From assembly GCF_040869045.1 (NCBI RefSeq), contig NC_090319.1, forward strand, positions 360,237,739 through 360,301,738: 64,000 nucleotides of DNA, read 5' to 3'. The notes under the pieces are model-generated. The model had not been told where the DNA came from. It saw only the letters and a list, made by a program, of their open reading frames with translations, and did no database searches. Position 1 is the first letter of the stretch. Every line of letters begins with the position of its first letter. The DNA is from Eurosta solidaginis. Lineage: Eukaryota > Arthropoda > Insecta > Diptera > Tephritidae. Both the position numbers and the translations under genes were made by a program. Shown here piece by piece: positions 1-9,700 of this stretch.

Positions 1-1024
1 GGTTTGGGTAAAAACCTCGATAACTACCACGTGAATTTCTAAATGTACTGTTACCACGTGATCGAAAAGCTAAAACCTGACGCTCAGTTACTTCGTTGTT
101 TTGTTCTACAATTAATTTTGCTACTACGTCTTTCGGATCAGTAAATGCCGTTGAGGCTAAAATGGTTTTTACTAAATTGGATTTTGCATTTAGACGACAC
201 ACGTTAACAGTTTGTTCGACTGCCATTTCATGAGCTATCGTTTGAGTGATCCCTTCAATAATAAGAGACCGCTCAAGTGAGTCAGCTAAATCTTCAACTT
301 TTTTGGCAAAATCTGTATAATTGTTACCGCTAACGTGCAACGCTGCAATTCTTCCTGCTACAACTTTCGAGTTGTCTGGTTTGATCCTATTACGTAGAGC
401 TGTTTTAATTTCGTTGACTGAAGCTACTTGTGTTGGTATTGCTTCACGAGCTTTACCCTCTAATTTTGATTTCAAGAACGATATGAAAGTATCGGTTAAA
501 TCTGCAGTAGCGAATTGTTCGAGTAATTCAATTTTGTCTATAAAAGAATCAAGTGCTAGTGGATCACCACTGTAGTTTTCTCTAATAGAATTAGCACATG
601 TGTTAATAAAAATTCTCTTTTCCTCTGGAGTTGCCATGATTTGATCGTTAAGATCTGGAGCTGAATTAGCAGAAGATGAGGCCACGTTTGTACTAATTGG
701 ATCGTTAAAATCTGGGTTTTCGTTAGAAGAAGGATTAACCAAGTTTGCACTATTTGGGTCGTTAGGATTTTGTTTTAAAGTAGAAGAAGTTAAAATTTCA
801 CTATTTGAATCGTTAAGATTTGAAGCTAAATTATAAGTTGAATTTTTAATGGAAGAATTTTCGAAGCCTGGAAAATCTGTTGATAAAGAGAATCTATTTT
901 CCTGGTTTGTGACTTTTTCGGTCGAAGATGAAGCTAAACTTTCGTAGCTTGAGCCTAATTTGTCTGAATCGGATTCTGAATCTGAAGTTTTTTTCACTTG
1001 TCTACCACTTCTAAGGTTGTACAT
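1..1024 (-). CDS. LTR retrotransposon Gag protein, open over 341 codons, cut by the window edge
   Basis: Starting at the ATG at 1024-1022, the minus strand stays open to the window edge without a stop. The protein begins MYNLRSGRQVKK, followed by a long Ser/Asn/Asp-rich low-complexity stretch to about residue 140. A more structured part follows (begins ATPEEKRIFINTCANSIREN), resembling the capsid part of Ty3/gypsy-class Gag proteins of the mdg1/412 kind. It turns Arg/Gly/Ser-rich near the window edge, as expected ahead of a nucleocapsid region. Gag would package the element's RNA in cytoplasmic particles. The frame is undamaged, so the copy is probably young. Which Ty3/gypsy clade it belongs to, and whether pol follows, cannot be seen here. 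Confidence 0.72.
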   Translation of the reverse strand, partial: MYNLRSGRQVKKTSDSESDSDKLGSSYESLASSSTEKVTNQENRFSLSTDFPGFENSSIKNSTYNLASNLNDSNSEILTSSTLKQNPNDPNSANLVNPSSNENPDFNDPISTNVASSSANSAPDLNDQIMATPEEKRIFINTCANSIRENYSGDPLALDSFIDKIELLEQFATADLTDTFISFLKSKLEGKAREAIPTQVASVNEIKTALRNRIKPDNSKVVAGRIAALHVSGNNYTDFAKKVEDLADSLERSLIIEGITQTIAHEMAVEQTVNVCRLNAKSNLVKTILASTAFTDPKDVVAKLIVEQNNEVTERQVLAFRSRGNSTFRNSRGSYRGFYPN

Positions 1025-1387
1025 ATGAAATTACTAAAGCACTTGCTTGAATGTTGAATTTATATTCGAAGTTAAATTGTTGAGGAAACAGAGCGAAGAA
1101 AAAAAAATTTAGGAAATATTTAACAATTTAGTAGAGGAATTAATTGAAACTGCAGTAAATTTTTATGAAAAATTTGTAAAAAGTAATTGATTTTAAAATG
1201 GCTCAAAATTATGTATATGAATAGGTAAAAATCTTAAAATGTACTCACGGACGCACCGCTTTATTAAAAAAAAATCGTCAATTTGGTCACGGAACCACCG
1301 CATGCACCGAAAAATTGATTGGTTTTTCCGAAAACCACTTATGTATTGTCAAAAAAATCCAAAATTTATATTGAATGAGAAGTTAAT

Positions 1388-1938
1388 AATTTTTGTTGTT
1401 ATATCGGCCTACTGATTTTAAGATCGCGGGTTCGAATCGAGCTCAAGGCCTAACAATAATTTTTTATCATTATTATTGTTATGATAAATTTTTTCTTAAT
1501 TGAAAAAATTTTTAAATTAGAATAGAAGAAAGAAAAAATTTTAGACAACTGCCAAAGCTCGTTGTATAGATCCATTTCGGGAACTGCTAAATTCCTTCAT
1601 CGGCAACGTTTAGGCGCCGCTGCTATAACCATTCAGCTATCACAGCGGTTTTTTGTTTGTCTTCATTAATCCTACTTCTATTCTGTTTCGTGCCAATTGA
1701 TATTCACAACACTGCGACATCTGTTGCAGAATGGCTGTGAAAATTGGACTTGTTTGTTGGCAATGCCGCCATAGTGTCATAATTTATTGACACTTTTTTT
1801 CCCCGTGCTCTGGGATGTATTAACAATTTTTGTTGTTATATCGGCCTACTGATTTTAAGATCGCGGGTTCGAATCGAGCTCAAGGCCTAACAATAATTTT
1901 TTATCATTATTATTGTTATGATAAATTTTTTCTTAATT
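1388..1938. repeat. Composite insertion with ~116-bp terminal direct repeats and 11-bp target duplication
   Basis: The insert is bracketed by GAGAAGTTAAT at 1377-1387 and again at 1939-1949. Both ends are near-identical direct repeats of about 116 bp (1388-1503 and 1825-1940), each containing GGGTTCGAATCG, a good match to a tRNA B-box. The middle (about 1600-1660), read on the minus strand, holds TAGCTGAATGG, which fits an A-box. Terminal direct repeats suggest a TRIM-like element; Pol III boxes and an 11-bp duplication suggest a SINE. I do not recognise the family. Confidence 0.6.
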
Positions 1939-2161
1939 GAGAAGTTAATTTAATTGGAAAACGGAGACACCAAATTTAATATGAAATTTTAATTTTTAAT
2001 ATACATACATATATAATTTTAAAGAAAAGTACCCGTAGGCAAAAGAAATGTTTGATACATATATGTATACTTATTTTTGTCACTGCTGCTGCTGCGCTGG
2101 CAGACCTGAATCGCTGCTGATGTTGTTGCTGCTGCTGGTGTGTGTCTTCGTGTGTTAAAGT

Positions 2162-2752
2162 CAGGGATGCACCTTAACGTTAAGCTAATCGTTTATCAAA
2201 AAATTTCCACCGTTTCCGTTGAAACACTTCGAAATATTATCGATAAAGAAATTATCAAGATAAATTGTATCTCGTTTTTAACCGAAACGAAAAGCTTTCG
2301 TTAACGTTAAAAACGTTAACGAAAACGTGATACTTTATGTTTGAATTGTGCTGGCAATGCTATAGCCATGGTGAAGCCGTAAGGTGGCAACAACGAGCGC
2401 ACATACACACACACACTCTATGTAATTTGTTTGTGTAATTCGTTGGTGGTAATGTCAAAAATACTCTGAGAAATGTTCGTACTGTCAAAATTCATGAGAA
2501 AAGTTGCAATCAGCTTGGCTAATGCTTTCACCTTTAATGACTCCGCCATCAATCAGCTTTGCCAGCATAGTTTGAAATTAATAATCAACATAAACGATTT
2601 GATTTCGTTTTGATATGGCAGAAAACGAAACGAAATCATTTCGTTAATTTGACGATCTTAACGTTAATAAACGAAACGAAATGACTTCGTTTCGTTTATT
2701 AACGTTGATTATCGTAACGAAATGATATCGTTTCGTTGGTTAAGCATGCCTG
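2162..2752. mobile_element. hAT-type MITE, copy 1, with 8-bp target duplication
   Basis: A 591-bp non-coding element starts CAGGGATGC and ends GCATGCCTG. It is flanked by perfect GTTAAAGT at 2154-2161 and 2753-2760. Both ends carry runs of inverted AACGTTAA and ACGAAACGAAAT motifs that would fold back. Termini of CAG...CTG with an 8-bp duplication are hallmarks of hAT transposons. It has no coding capacity. Further copies are at 38493 and 49491. Confidence 0.88.
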
Positions 2753-2869
2753 GTTAAAGTTGGTGGTGGTGGAGAATTTTGTATGTTGTTGGGTGCCGTT
2801 ATGCGTGGCGTGGTGCGAGTGCCGTTATGAAAATTTATGAAATTGTGCGTTGAATTTCCATTATTAAAT

Positions 2870-3450
2870 TATATCTTAATTTTGTTGAATTTTTCTTTTG
2901 TTAAATTTTGATCAGTGGAATTGTTTTTGCGGTTAATTAATTTAATGTAGAAAATTTGTATTGTCGTTTTTAAATATGATTTGTAAAATTGAATCGTAGA
3001 ATTGTTTAAATTTGTACTAGAAGAACATATTTTAGGTTTGTTATATTTTATTTTAAGAAATTATATCGTAGTTTAGTAGAATTTAGATAGAAAATTATGT
3101 AGGAAATTATATCGTACTTTAGTAGAATTTTATTTTAGAAAATTGCATATTGAGGTTTTATTGAGTTTTAATTAGGAAATTGCACGGTAGTTTATTAAAA
3201 ATGTATTTAGAAAATTATGTGTTAAAAATTAGTTGAATTCCATTTAGAAATATATATCGTAGATTAGTGAAATTTTATTTTAGAAATTTTTAGGTTGAAT
3301 TTTAATTAGAAAATTGTGTTGTAGTTTATTGAAAAATTATTTAGAAGAAATTTAGTTGAATTTATTTGGAAAATTAAGCCGTAGGTTAGAATTTTAATTA
3401 GCAATTTAAGTATTGAAATTTATTAGAAAATTGAATTTTTAATTTTGCAC
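2870..3450. repeat. Degenerate AT-rich tandem repeat
   Basis: About ten imperfect repeats of a 35-60-bp unit are built around TTTAGAAAATTATATCGTAG and TTTAGTAGAATTTTA. They lie in the presumed leader of the retrotransposon. Unit length and sequence drift strongly; no coding potential is seen. Confidence 0.55.
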
Positions 3451-3984
3451 GTTTATCGCACCACACACACTTTTGCCTTCTGTCCACTTGAAAAAATTTC
3501 TCACTCACCACTTACTAGACGTCCGGTTCGTTCCGATGCCAAAATAAAATGCAAGTAATGTTAAGTCCGACTTACCGATGTGGTACGCCATCTTGTTACC
3601 TCACGTGCTGCTATACCTTGGAGGTCGCCTCCTCCATATGGTGGCCATGTCTTACTTAGGATTTTTTAATGAGGCGGTCTTATTCGCCAAACTCCCATTT
3701 AAAAAAGTTTTAATATTTCAGTTTTTCACAATTACTTTTTATTAAATTATAAAAACTGAATCACATTCACGTTCGGCGTGTGTGCTTTTTTGTTCAATCT
3801 CAAATATTGTGTGTTTCGTGCCGCTCGTCAAAAATGTCTCTATATATATCGTTTCTTATTGCGTGACGTGGGCTGTAGCTCTATTTGACAGGCGCGGGCA
3901 GTTGGCAACGCGCATGTTAAACATAGCTAAAGCCACACGCACATAAACTATATTATGACTGATGGTTATTTTCCTTATACCAGT

Positions 3985-4134
3985 CACTGCCGAGGGGCGA
4001 CCCCGCTTCGAAAATTTTTCTTCTAATTGAAAAACCTTATTTCTAAAATGTTGATGTTGCTTTGCCCGGGAGTTGAACCCAGGGCATACGGTGTGATAGG
4101 CGGAGCACGCTACCATCACACCACGGTGGCCGCC
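3985..4134 (-). repeat. tRNA-derived SINE, 5' part
   Basis: Read on the minus strand from 4134, the sequence begins GGCGGCCACCGTGGTGTGAT and includes CCTGGGTTCAACTCCCGGGC, a tRNA-like B-box stem. It matches the heads of the SINE copies at 8133 and 12316-12667, but breaks off at about 3985 where the LTR-like sequence begins. Not a functional tRNA gene. Confidence 0.75.
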
Positions 4135-4136
4135 CT

Positions 4137-4594
4137 TAACACGATAACCTGAGCAAATATTGAGATATCTTCAGCAAATTCGGTATACGGGCTTATCTGG
4201 ACACAGAATAGATTGGTATTGAAATAACATTTTTTAGTAAATAATACACCTAGAATGTTGAAATTTGATTTGTGGACTGATATTGAGACTCTTAATAAAA
4301 CTTTGAAAACATGTTTCAAAAGGGGCGTGGGACCGCTCACTTGTGATAAAATCAATTTTGCTAATATTATTAATGATAAATCGAAAACCATTAAACCTAT
4401 CATAACAAAATTCAGCAGAGAGCTTGACTTTCCTATAAGCCAGTATATCTTAGCGTAATAAGAGTAATTTTTTTTTAATGAGCGTTGCCACGTTTTTTGT
4501 AGAAAAGTAATTTGTCTAACATGAACTGTACAATTGAAGCTTACGCTGAGTATATAATGTTCGGTTACACCCGAACTTAGACACCCTTACTTGT
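4137..4594 (+). mobile_element. Helitron-like minisatellite element, internally deleted copy (e)
   Basis: The right end carries the family's terminal hairpin (GTTCGGTTACACCCGAAC) and the CTTACTTGT end. The left part matches the conserved AACACGATAACxTGAGCAA block of the larger copies. The tandem-repeat section is missing. A SINE abuts its left side. Confidence 0.6.
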
Positions 4595-4777
4595 TAATAA
4601 TACGCAATGTAAGATTTTGTTATCATAGACTGAATAAAGAAAGAATAATAATAATTATTATATCGTATTCACAATAGACATGTATTAAAAGATGTATTTA
4701 TGAGCATTCAAATAATATTTTATCCGTCCATAAAGCAGTTATTTGATAATTAACATATGTATGTATGTACATTAACC

Positions 4778-5241
4778 TGGGTCAATTTGTATGGACGAAA
4801 GTTAACCGATATCGCACCATCGATTTTTCGATAGGATTTGGGCTCAGCAAAAAACGTTCCACTACGCATACCCAAAAAAATACTTTTCGAGCATGCGAAA
4901 TTTCATTTTTTTTTTACTTTTTCTTTGATTTAAAAAAAAAAAAATTATTTGATTGTAAAGTTTTCATGTATACCCTGTCCGAACCAAAATGTTTTTTTTT
5001 TTTTTCTTCAAAAAACTGTTATCGACAACGTTTTTAGCGGACATTTTTGGGTCTGACAGGGTATAGTACATATGACAATTTTTTAGTAGGTCATGAAAAA
5101 AAGTCAAACAAATGAAATTTCGCAGGCTCGAAAATTATTTTTTTTGGGTATGCGTAGTGGAACTTTTTTTTCCTGAGCCCAAATCCTATCGAAAAATCGT
5201 TTGCGCGATATTGGTTAACTTTCGTCCATACAAATCGGCCC
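4778..5241. mobile_element. Fold-back MITE
   Basis: About 170 bp at the left (GGGTCAATTTGTATGGACGA...) is repeated inverted at the right (...TCCATACAAATCGGCCC), including the pair GGATTTGGGCTCAG / CTGAGCCCAAATCC. The centre is T-rich, and the ORF across it is only a by-product of the palindrome. No target duplication could be fixed. Confidence 0.75.
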
Positions 5242-5757
5242 ATCCGGTTGTACATACTACATGCATAGACACTTAAATATAAAGATCATCCTCCATAGTA
5301 AATAATTGCGGCTTTTATGCTCTTGCTCTATGAATTCAACCGAAACATTTCATGCAAAATTATTTATTCAATATTTACATATTCCAGGATACCTGTTCAC
5401 ATATTTGCCAGAGAAATGCAGAAGTTCATCGTTGCGGCAATTGAACAGCATGCGCTCTCTGCACTCTTCATACTGGCGCGGGGAAAAGCCGCCTACTCAG
5501 ACGGGAAAATGTTGTTCGTGCTCGCCCAGTAAAATCAACATCAAAATACTTTAGAAAAAGTTTGACTACGCAGAGGCGCCCGTCTGCTTTGCGGATACCT
5601 TTTGGAGTCGGCATGAAACATGTAGATCCCGATCAAATTTGAGGGCAGCAAATAGGCAAATTTAAAATGGAGCGCGAACGTAATTTAGAAGTGAAAATCG
5701 GCCTTAATCTGCTCCGATCAAATTTTTTTTGCAGTAGGTTTCAAAGACATATTTTGT
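5242..5757. other. Unclassified intergenic or repeat-derived stretch with a SINE tail piece
   Basis: A short plus-strand open frame (5317-5532) follows a pyrimidine-poor ATTCCAG string but matches no family I recognise. From about 5556 to 5720 the sequence resembles the 3' half of the tRNA-derived SINE (GCGGATACCTTTTGGAGTCGG). Nothing else is supported. Confidence 0.4.
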
Positions 5758-6530
5758 AAATATCCTTACAGTTTTGAGCCAGCTACATAAACTGGATAGC
5801 TAGGAAACAAAGAACTCTAAATCCCCAAATTTGGAATTCAAAGAGTTTAATATTTATCTACTTATATCTACATTTACATATACATATTGTGGCGATTGTT
5901 GACATCACTAGGGTGTTAGTAAATAATCACACAACAATAAAAACATGAAGCAGCCACTCATATATACATGTACACATTGCACTTAGCAATACTTATGTAC
6001 AAGGCAACGAAGGGATCTCTCACACACACACACATGTGGTCATCAGCCGAAGTAGTTGCTCACACATGCACGCGCATATGACTATGAGAAACGCATAGAC
6101 TACAAATATACATGCTTATAGCTGGTAACCAAGCAGGAGATTCTAGAAGGTGAAACGTCTAGACCTTTGGAGAAATATGCGGACAAGGCAATAGGGAGTA
6201 TAAAAGCAGCGCAAGCTGAGGAATGACTAATCAGTTTCGATTTAAACACGCTATTGGTTGTGAAGTATAATTGTGAAGTACTACACCCAAATTAATCTAA
6301 ATAAAGACCAGTTGCAATACTAAATATTGGAGTGATTTATTAAACAGTTTAGCGATTCGAGCGTTAGTAGAAATAAGCGGAGTTTTAGTAAATTCGTTAC
6401 AATATCCTTACAGTTTTGAACCAGCTACATAAACTGGATAGCTAGGACACAAAGAACTCTAAATTCCCAAAGTTTGGACTTCAAAGATTTTAATATTTAT
6501 CTACTTATATCTACATTTACATAAACATAT
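5758..6530. repeat. ~130-bp direct duplication flanking a solo LTR
   Basis: 5758-5887 and 6401-6530 are near-identical, both starting AATATCCTTACAGTTTTGA and ending in the TACATTTACATA stretch. The solo LTR sits exactly between the two units. This suggests insertion at the junction of a pre-existing tandem duplication. Confidence 0.7.
5888..6401 (-). mobile_element. Solo LTR, family TGTAACGAATT, with 4-bp ATAT target duplication
   Basis: The minus strand starts TGTAACGAATTTACT at 6401 and ends at 5888 with the complement of TGTGGCG, giving TG...CA ends. ATAT flanks both sides (5884-5887, 6402-6405). It matches the copies at 10948-11589 and 26075-26811 in its first ~100 bp. No internal retrotransposon sequence is attached. 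Confidence 0.72.
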
Positions 6531-6602
6531 ATTTCAAGAAATATGTACGTATATACGTATATAAGACACTCGTTTATTCACTTAACACACTAACGTACTT
6601 AC

Positions 6603-6712
6603 CATCATTGTCGAGACACGGCTGACCCGCATTCGAGCAGACTCCAAATGTATATGTTTTTGAGGATATCGTCAAGTTGTACCGCTTATCTTTTAATGGG
6701 CGCATATCCAGC
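6603..6712 (-). CDS. Lerp: Lerp coding exon 8 (start of MRH repeat 3)
   Basis: Joins in phase to exon 7 and encodes [16 protein letters not shown] and [12 protein letters not shown], the first half of a third MRH repeat. It leaves in phase 1 at GTAAGTACG. The acceptor (TTGGAAAG) has a weak pyrimidine tract. No further Lerp exon is found between here and base 1. Confidence 0.75.
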
Positions 6713-9700
6713 CTTTCCAATGAACACATGTATGTAGGATTAAGTCGTGGTGTTGCACAAGAAATGTAAAGATATAATAAATTTAAAAGGATATGGATAA
6801 ATATATGTAGTTACATGTATGAAAGTATCCGATGGATTTTAATTGGGAAAGAATTAAAAAAATTGCAGATGTCCTTCATCCGTATGTTTACATAGCGTAT
6901 AGAATAGGTTTGTAAAAAGTTGACATACTAGGGTGTGGTACTTCGAGACACGAGACTCTCGCGAGAAGTCGATTACTCGATTTCTCCGGTCTCGAAAATC
7001 TCTCAGCTTGTCGGCATAAACTTAATCGCTGGTTGGACAAAATTTATACAATTGGTGTTTTTTACTTGTGACTTTTTTGTTCGTTTTATTGTTTTCCAAT
7101 GACATTTAACTCAAAACATATTTATTATACAAAATATGCGAGCTGTTAACAGCTGCTTTTTTTTGCCAGAAACAGCTTTTTTTTTTTAGCCATAAGCCGC
7201 CTTTTCATAGACCGGGTCACATAAAATTTTGTTCACAATATTTTATTTTTTTAACGAGACATCGAGAGCACGGCTTGTCGCGAGATTCTCGAATCTCGAA
7301 ATACTCGTAATACTCGCGAGCTTCTAGACTTTTAATTCATTCGCTGCATTGGCATTCTCAGAACAAGTTCGAGAAATCGTAAGCTCTAATAATTTCTGAG
7401 CGCATCGTTGAGTATTTTCGATACACTCAACCGTTCGGATTTCACGCCAGATTACTGAACATTAATTTGTTTCGTTCCATTTGCTCAACGTGTTTATTCG
7501 GAAGTTTTTTGACATTTTAAGGTATTGGTTATGGATACAAATCTTCTTAATATCGAAATGAAGTTTAAAAAATAATTTAAGAAGTCCTCTTCCCAAAATT
7601 TAATTATAAATATTTTATTTGGCAGTTGGCTCAACTCACCGTTCGTGTTTGCAAAGTACCAACAAAAATAATGTTCGGTGAAAGCGGCCAATTTAAAGCA
7701 AAAAATCAGTAAAGTTCGCAAGTTTTGAAAAGCACTTCAACAACTTTAGGGCTAGTTTTCGCGAAAACAGCTGCAGGTGACTTTTTTGGTTATGCCGGGA
7801 AGCACAAATCACGTAAATCTGTTTATAACCACGCCCACTTACTGCTCAATAATAAAAAAATACGCATATGGAACACATTAAGAGTGAAGATGCATACAAA
7901 ATTGCATCAATATAACTTTAACCATTCTCGAGATATCGCAACCGAAACTTGGCGGAAAGCTTTTCTAAATGTTTTCAGCTGCACAAGTAGGTTTCACCAC
8001 GCCCATTTTTTTGATTTGTTTAATACGTGTTTTTAGTCGTCCTTACGAGATATTTCTTCTAAAATTTTAGAATTGTAGCTTTACAGTTGATGGAGATATC
8101 ATGGTAGATGTGTCTTTCATTTATCCAGATGAGGCGGCAGCCGTGGTGTGATGGTAGCGTGCTCCGCCTACCACACCGAAATTCCTGCGTTCACGCCCCC
8201 GGTAAAGCAACATCAAAATTTTTGAAAAAAGGTTTTTCAATTAGAAGAAAATGTTTCTAAGCGGGGTCGCCCCTCGGCTGTGTTTGGCAAGCACTCCGAG
8301 TGTATTTCTGCCATGAAACGCTCTCAGTGAAAACTCATCTGCCTTGCAGATGCCGCTCGGAGTCGGTATAAAACAAGTAGATCACGTCCTGCCAATTTGT
8401 AGGAAAAATTAAAAGGAGCACGACGCAAGTTAGAAGAGAAGCTCGGTCAAAAATCTCTTCGGAGGTTATCGCGCCTCAAATTTATTTATTTATCCAGAGG
8501 AGATCATCTTTAAATTAAGAAGGCGCATACCAAATTTCATCACTATATTAAACCGCTTTCGAGATATGGCTACGGCAAGCCCATCGAAACCTATTTTTAC
8601 AATTGCGTGCTGATACGCCCATTTTCTAATTTTTTAAGTGCCAAATTTGAAGATTTTAGCTCCATTTCCTACTGAAATATGGAAGAATTATATTTATAGA
8701 AAACATTTGATATATAAAAGGGGGCATGGTTATATGACGATTAACCTTTTTCTATCAACCAGCATCTGACACTTCTCGCTCTCACGCCGTTCTGGCTCAC
8801 GTTTTTTTTTTTCTTCTCAGTAGGCTTCTCTTCCTTTCTCACGCCAAGGTAACGCTCCAATTAACCTCGTTTCGCTATAGCAGCGTCCTTTTTTTCGAAC
8901 GCAAAACGACGTTCCATATGCTATTACAGACTGGAAACCTATTGTTCCTGCAGCGGCGGTAGCTATAGAGAAAAATTTACTCCCCTGTCAGGCTCCATCA
9001 TCAGAACGACGATTGTCTCTCTGTGATGGGCCGAGTGGAGTGAGCAGCTTCTCGACAACACGTTCTTCGATGCAGAGAGGCGTGTGATTTTCCGACTGCA
9101 GAACCGAATATCTCTTCCTCGCCCACGCTAACGTTAGAGTACCCAAGCATGATTTTGATGTCATGGCGAAGGCAGCCACGTATATCTTTTCTAGATTCGG
9201 ATAAATGAAAATGTTCGTAGTTAAAATTATTTTACATTCCGTACTATTCGAATACCTTAATGCAAATAGTAAACATGTTTTCGAAAAACCGGTGTTTCGG
9301 TTAACCGATTAGTCGGATAACAGAGTAATTTCGCAGCCCTCTTAAATCATAGGGCGTGGGTATATAAAGTGGTACTGGGGTATTGAAGAGTTTAATTAGG
9401 TATGGGTATATTCAAGGCGGGTCTCAAATCTAGAGTATAACGCAGTCCAAGAAGGAATACGAACGACAAATTATCTGTTTTAGGGACACCTTAATTTATA
9501 TCTGCATATATGCCTAGATATTTACATATGTATGTGCATACAATTTAAAGAGCAGACCACAGAATACTTACATTTCGTTGCCATGTGTTATGGTGGTACA
9601 AGGCGGATAGTTGTTGCATGCCAATGGAGTGGTGAACGAAAATTCATACAAGCATCCATTAACGCCAATCAATGAAAGCTGCGCACTCTGGTAAAGAGAA

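Larger units (their letters stand above)
1025..3990 (-). mobile_element. Probable 5' leader and LTR region of the same retrotransposon, interrupted by other insertions
   Basis: The region upstream of the Gag start lacks long ORFs and contains two clear later insertions (1388-1938 and 2162-2752). On the minus strand a primer-binding-site-like string TGGCATCGGAACGAACC lies at about 3525-3545. Beyond it is an AT-rich segment with TATA-like and AATAAA-like motifs (3740-3850), as in an LTR. It ends near 3990, where it breaks into a SINE. LTR borders and a matching 3' LTR are not visible, so this is inferred from position and motifs. Confidence 0.35.

Noticed and set aside
321..750. Small frames on both strands at 321-750
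   Set aside because: Other frames of the open Gag sequence.
4050..4134. tRNA gene with CCTGGGTTCAACTCCCGGGC arm
   Set aside because: The same head and tail recur at 8133 and 12667 with target duplications; it is a SINE family.
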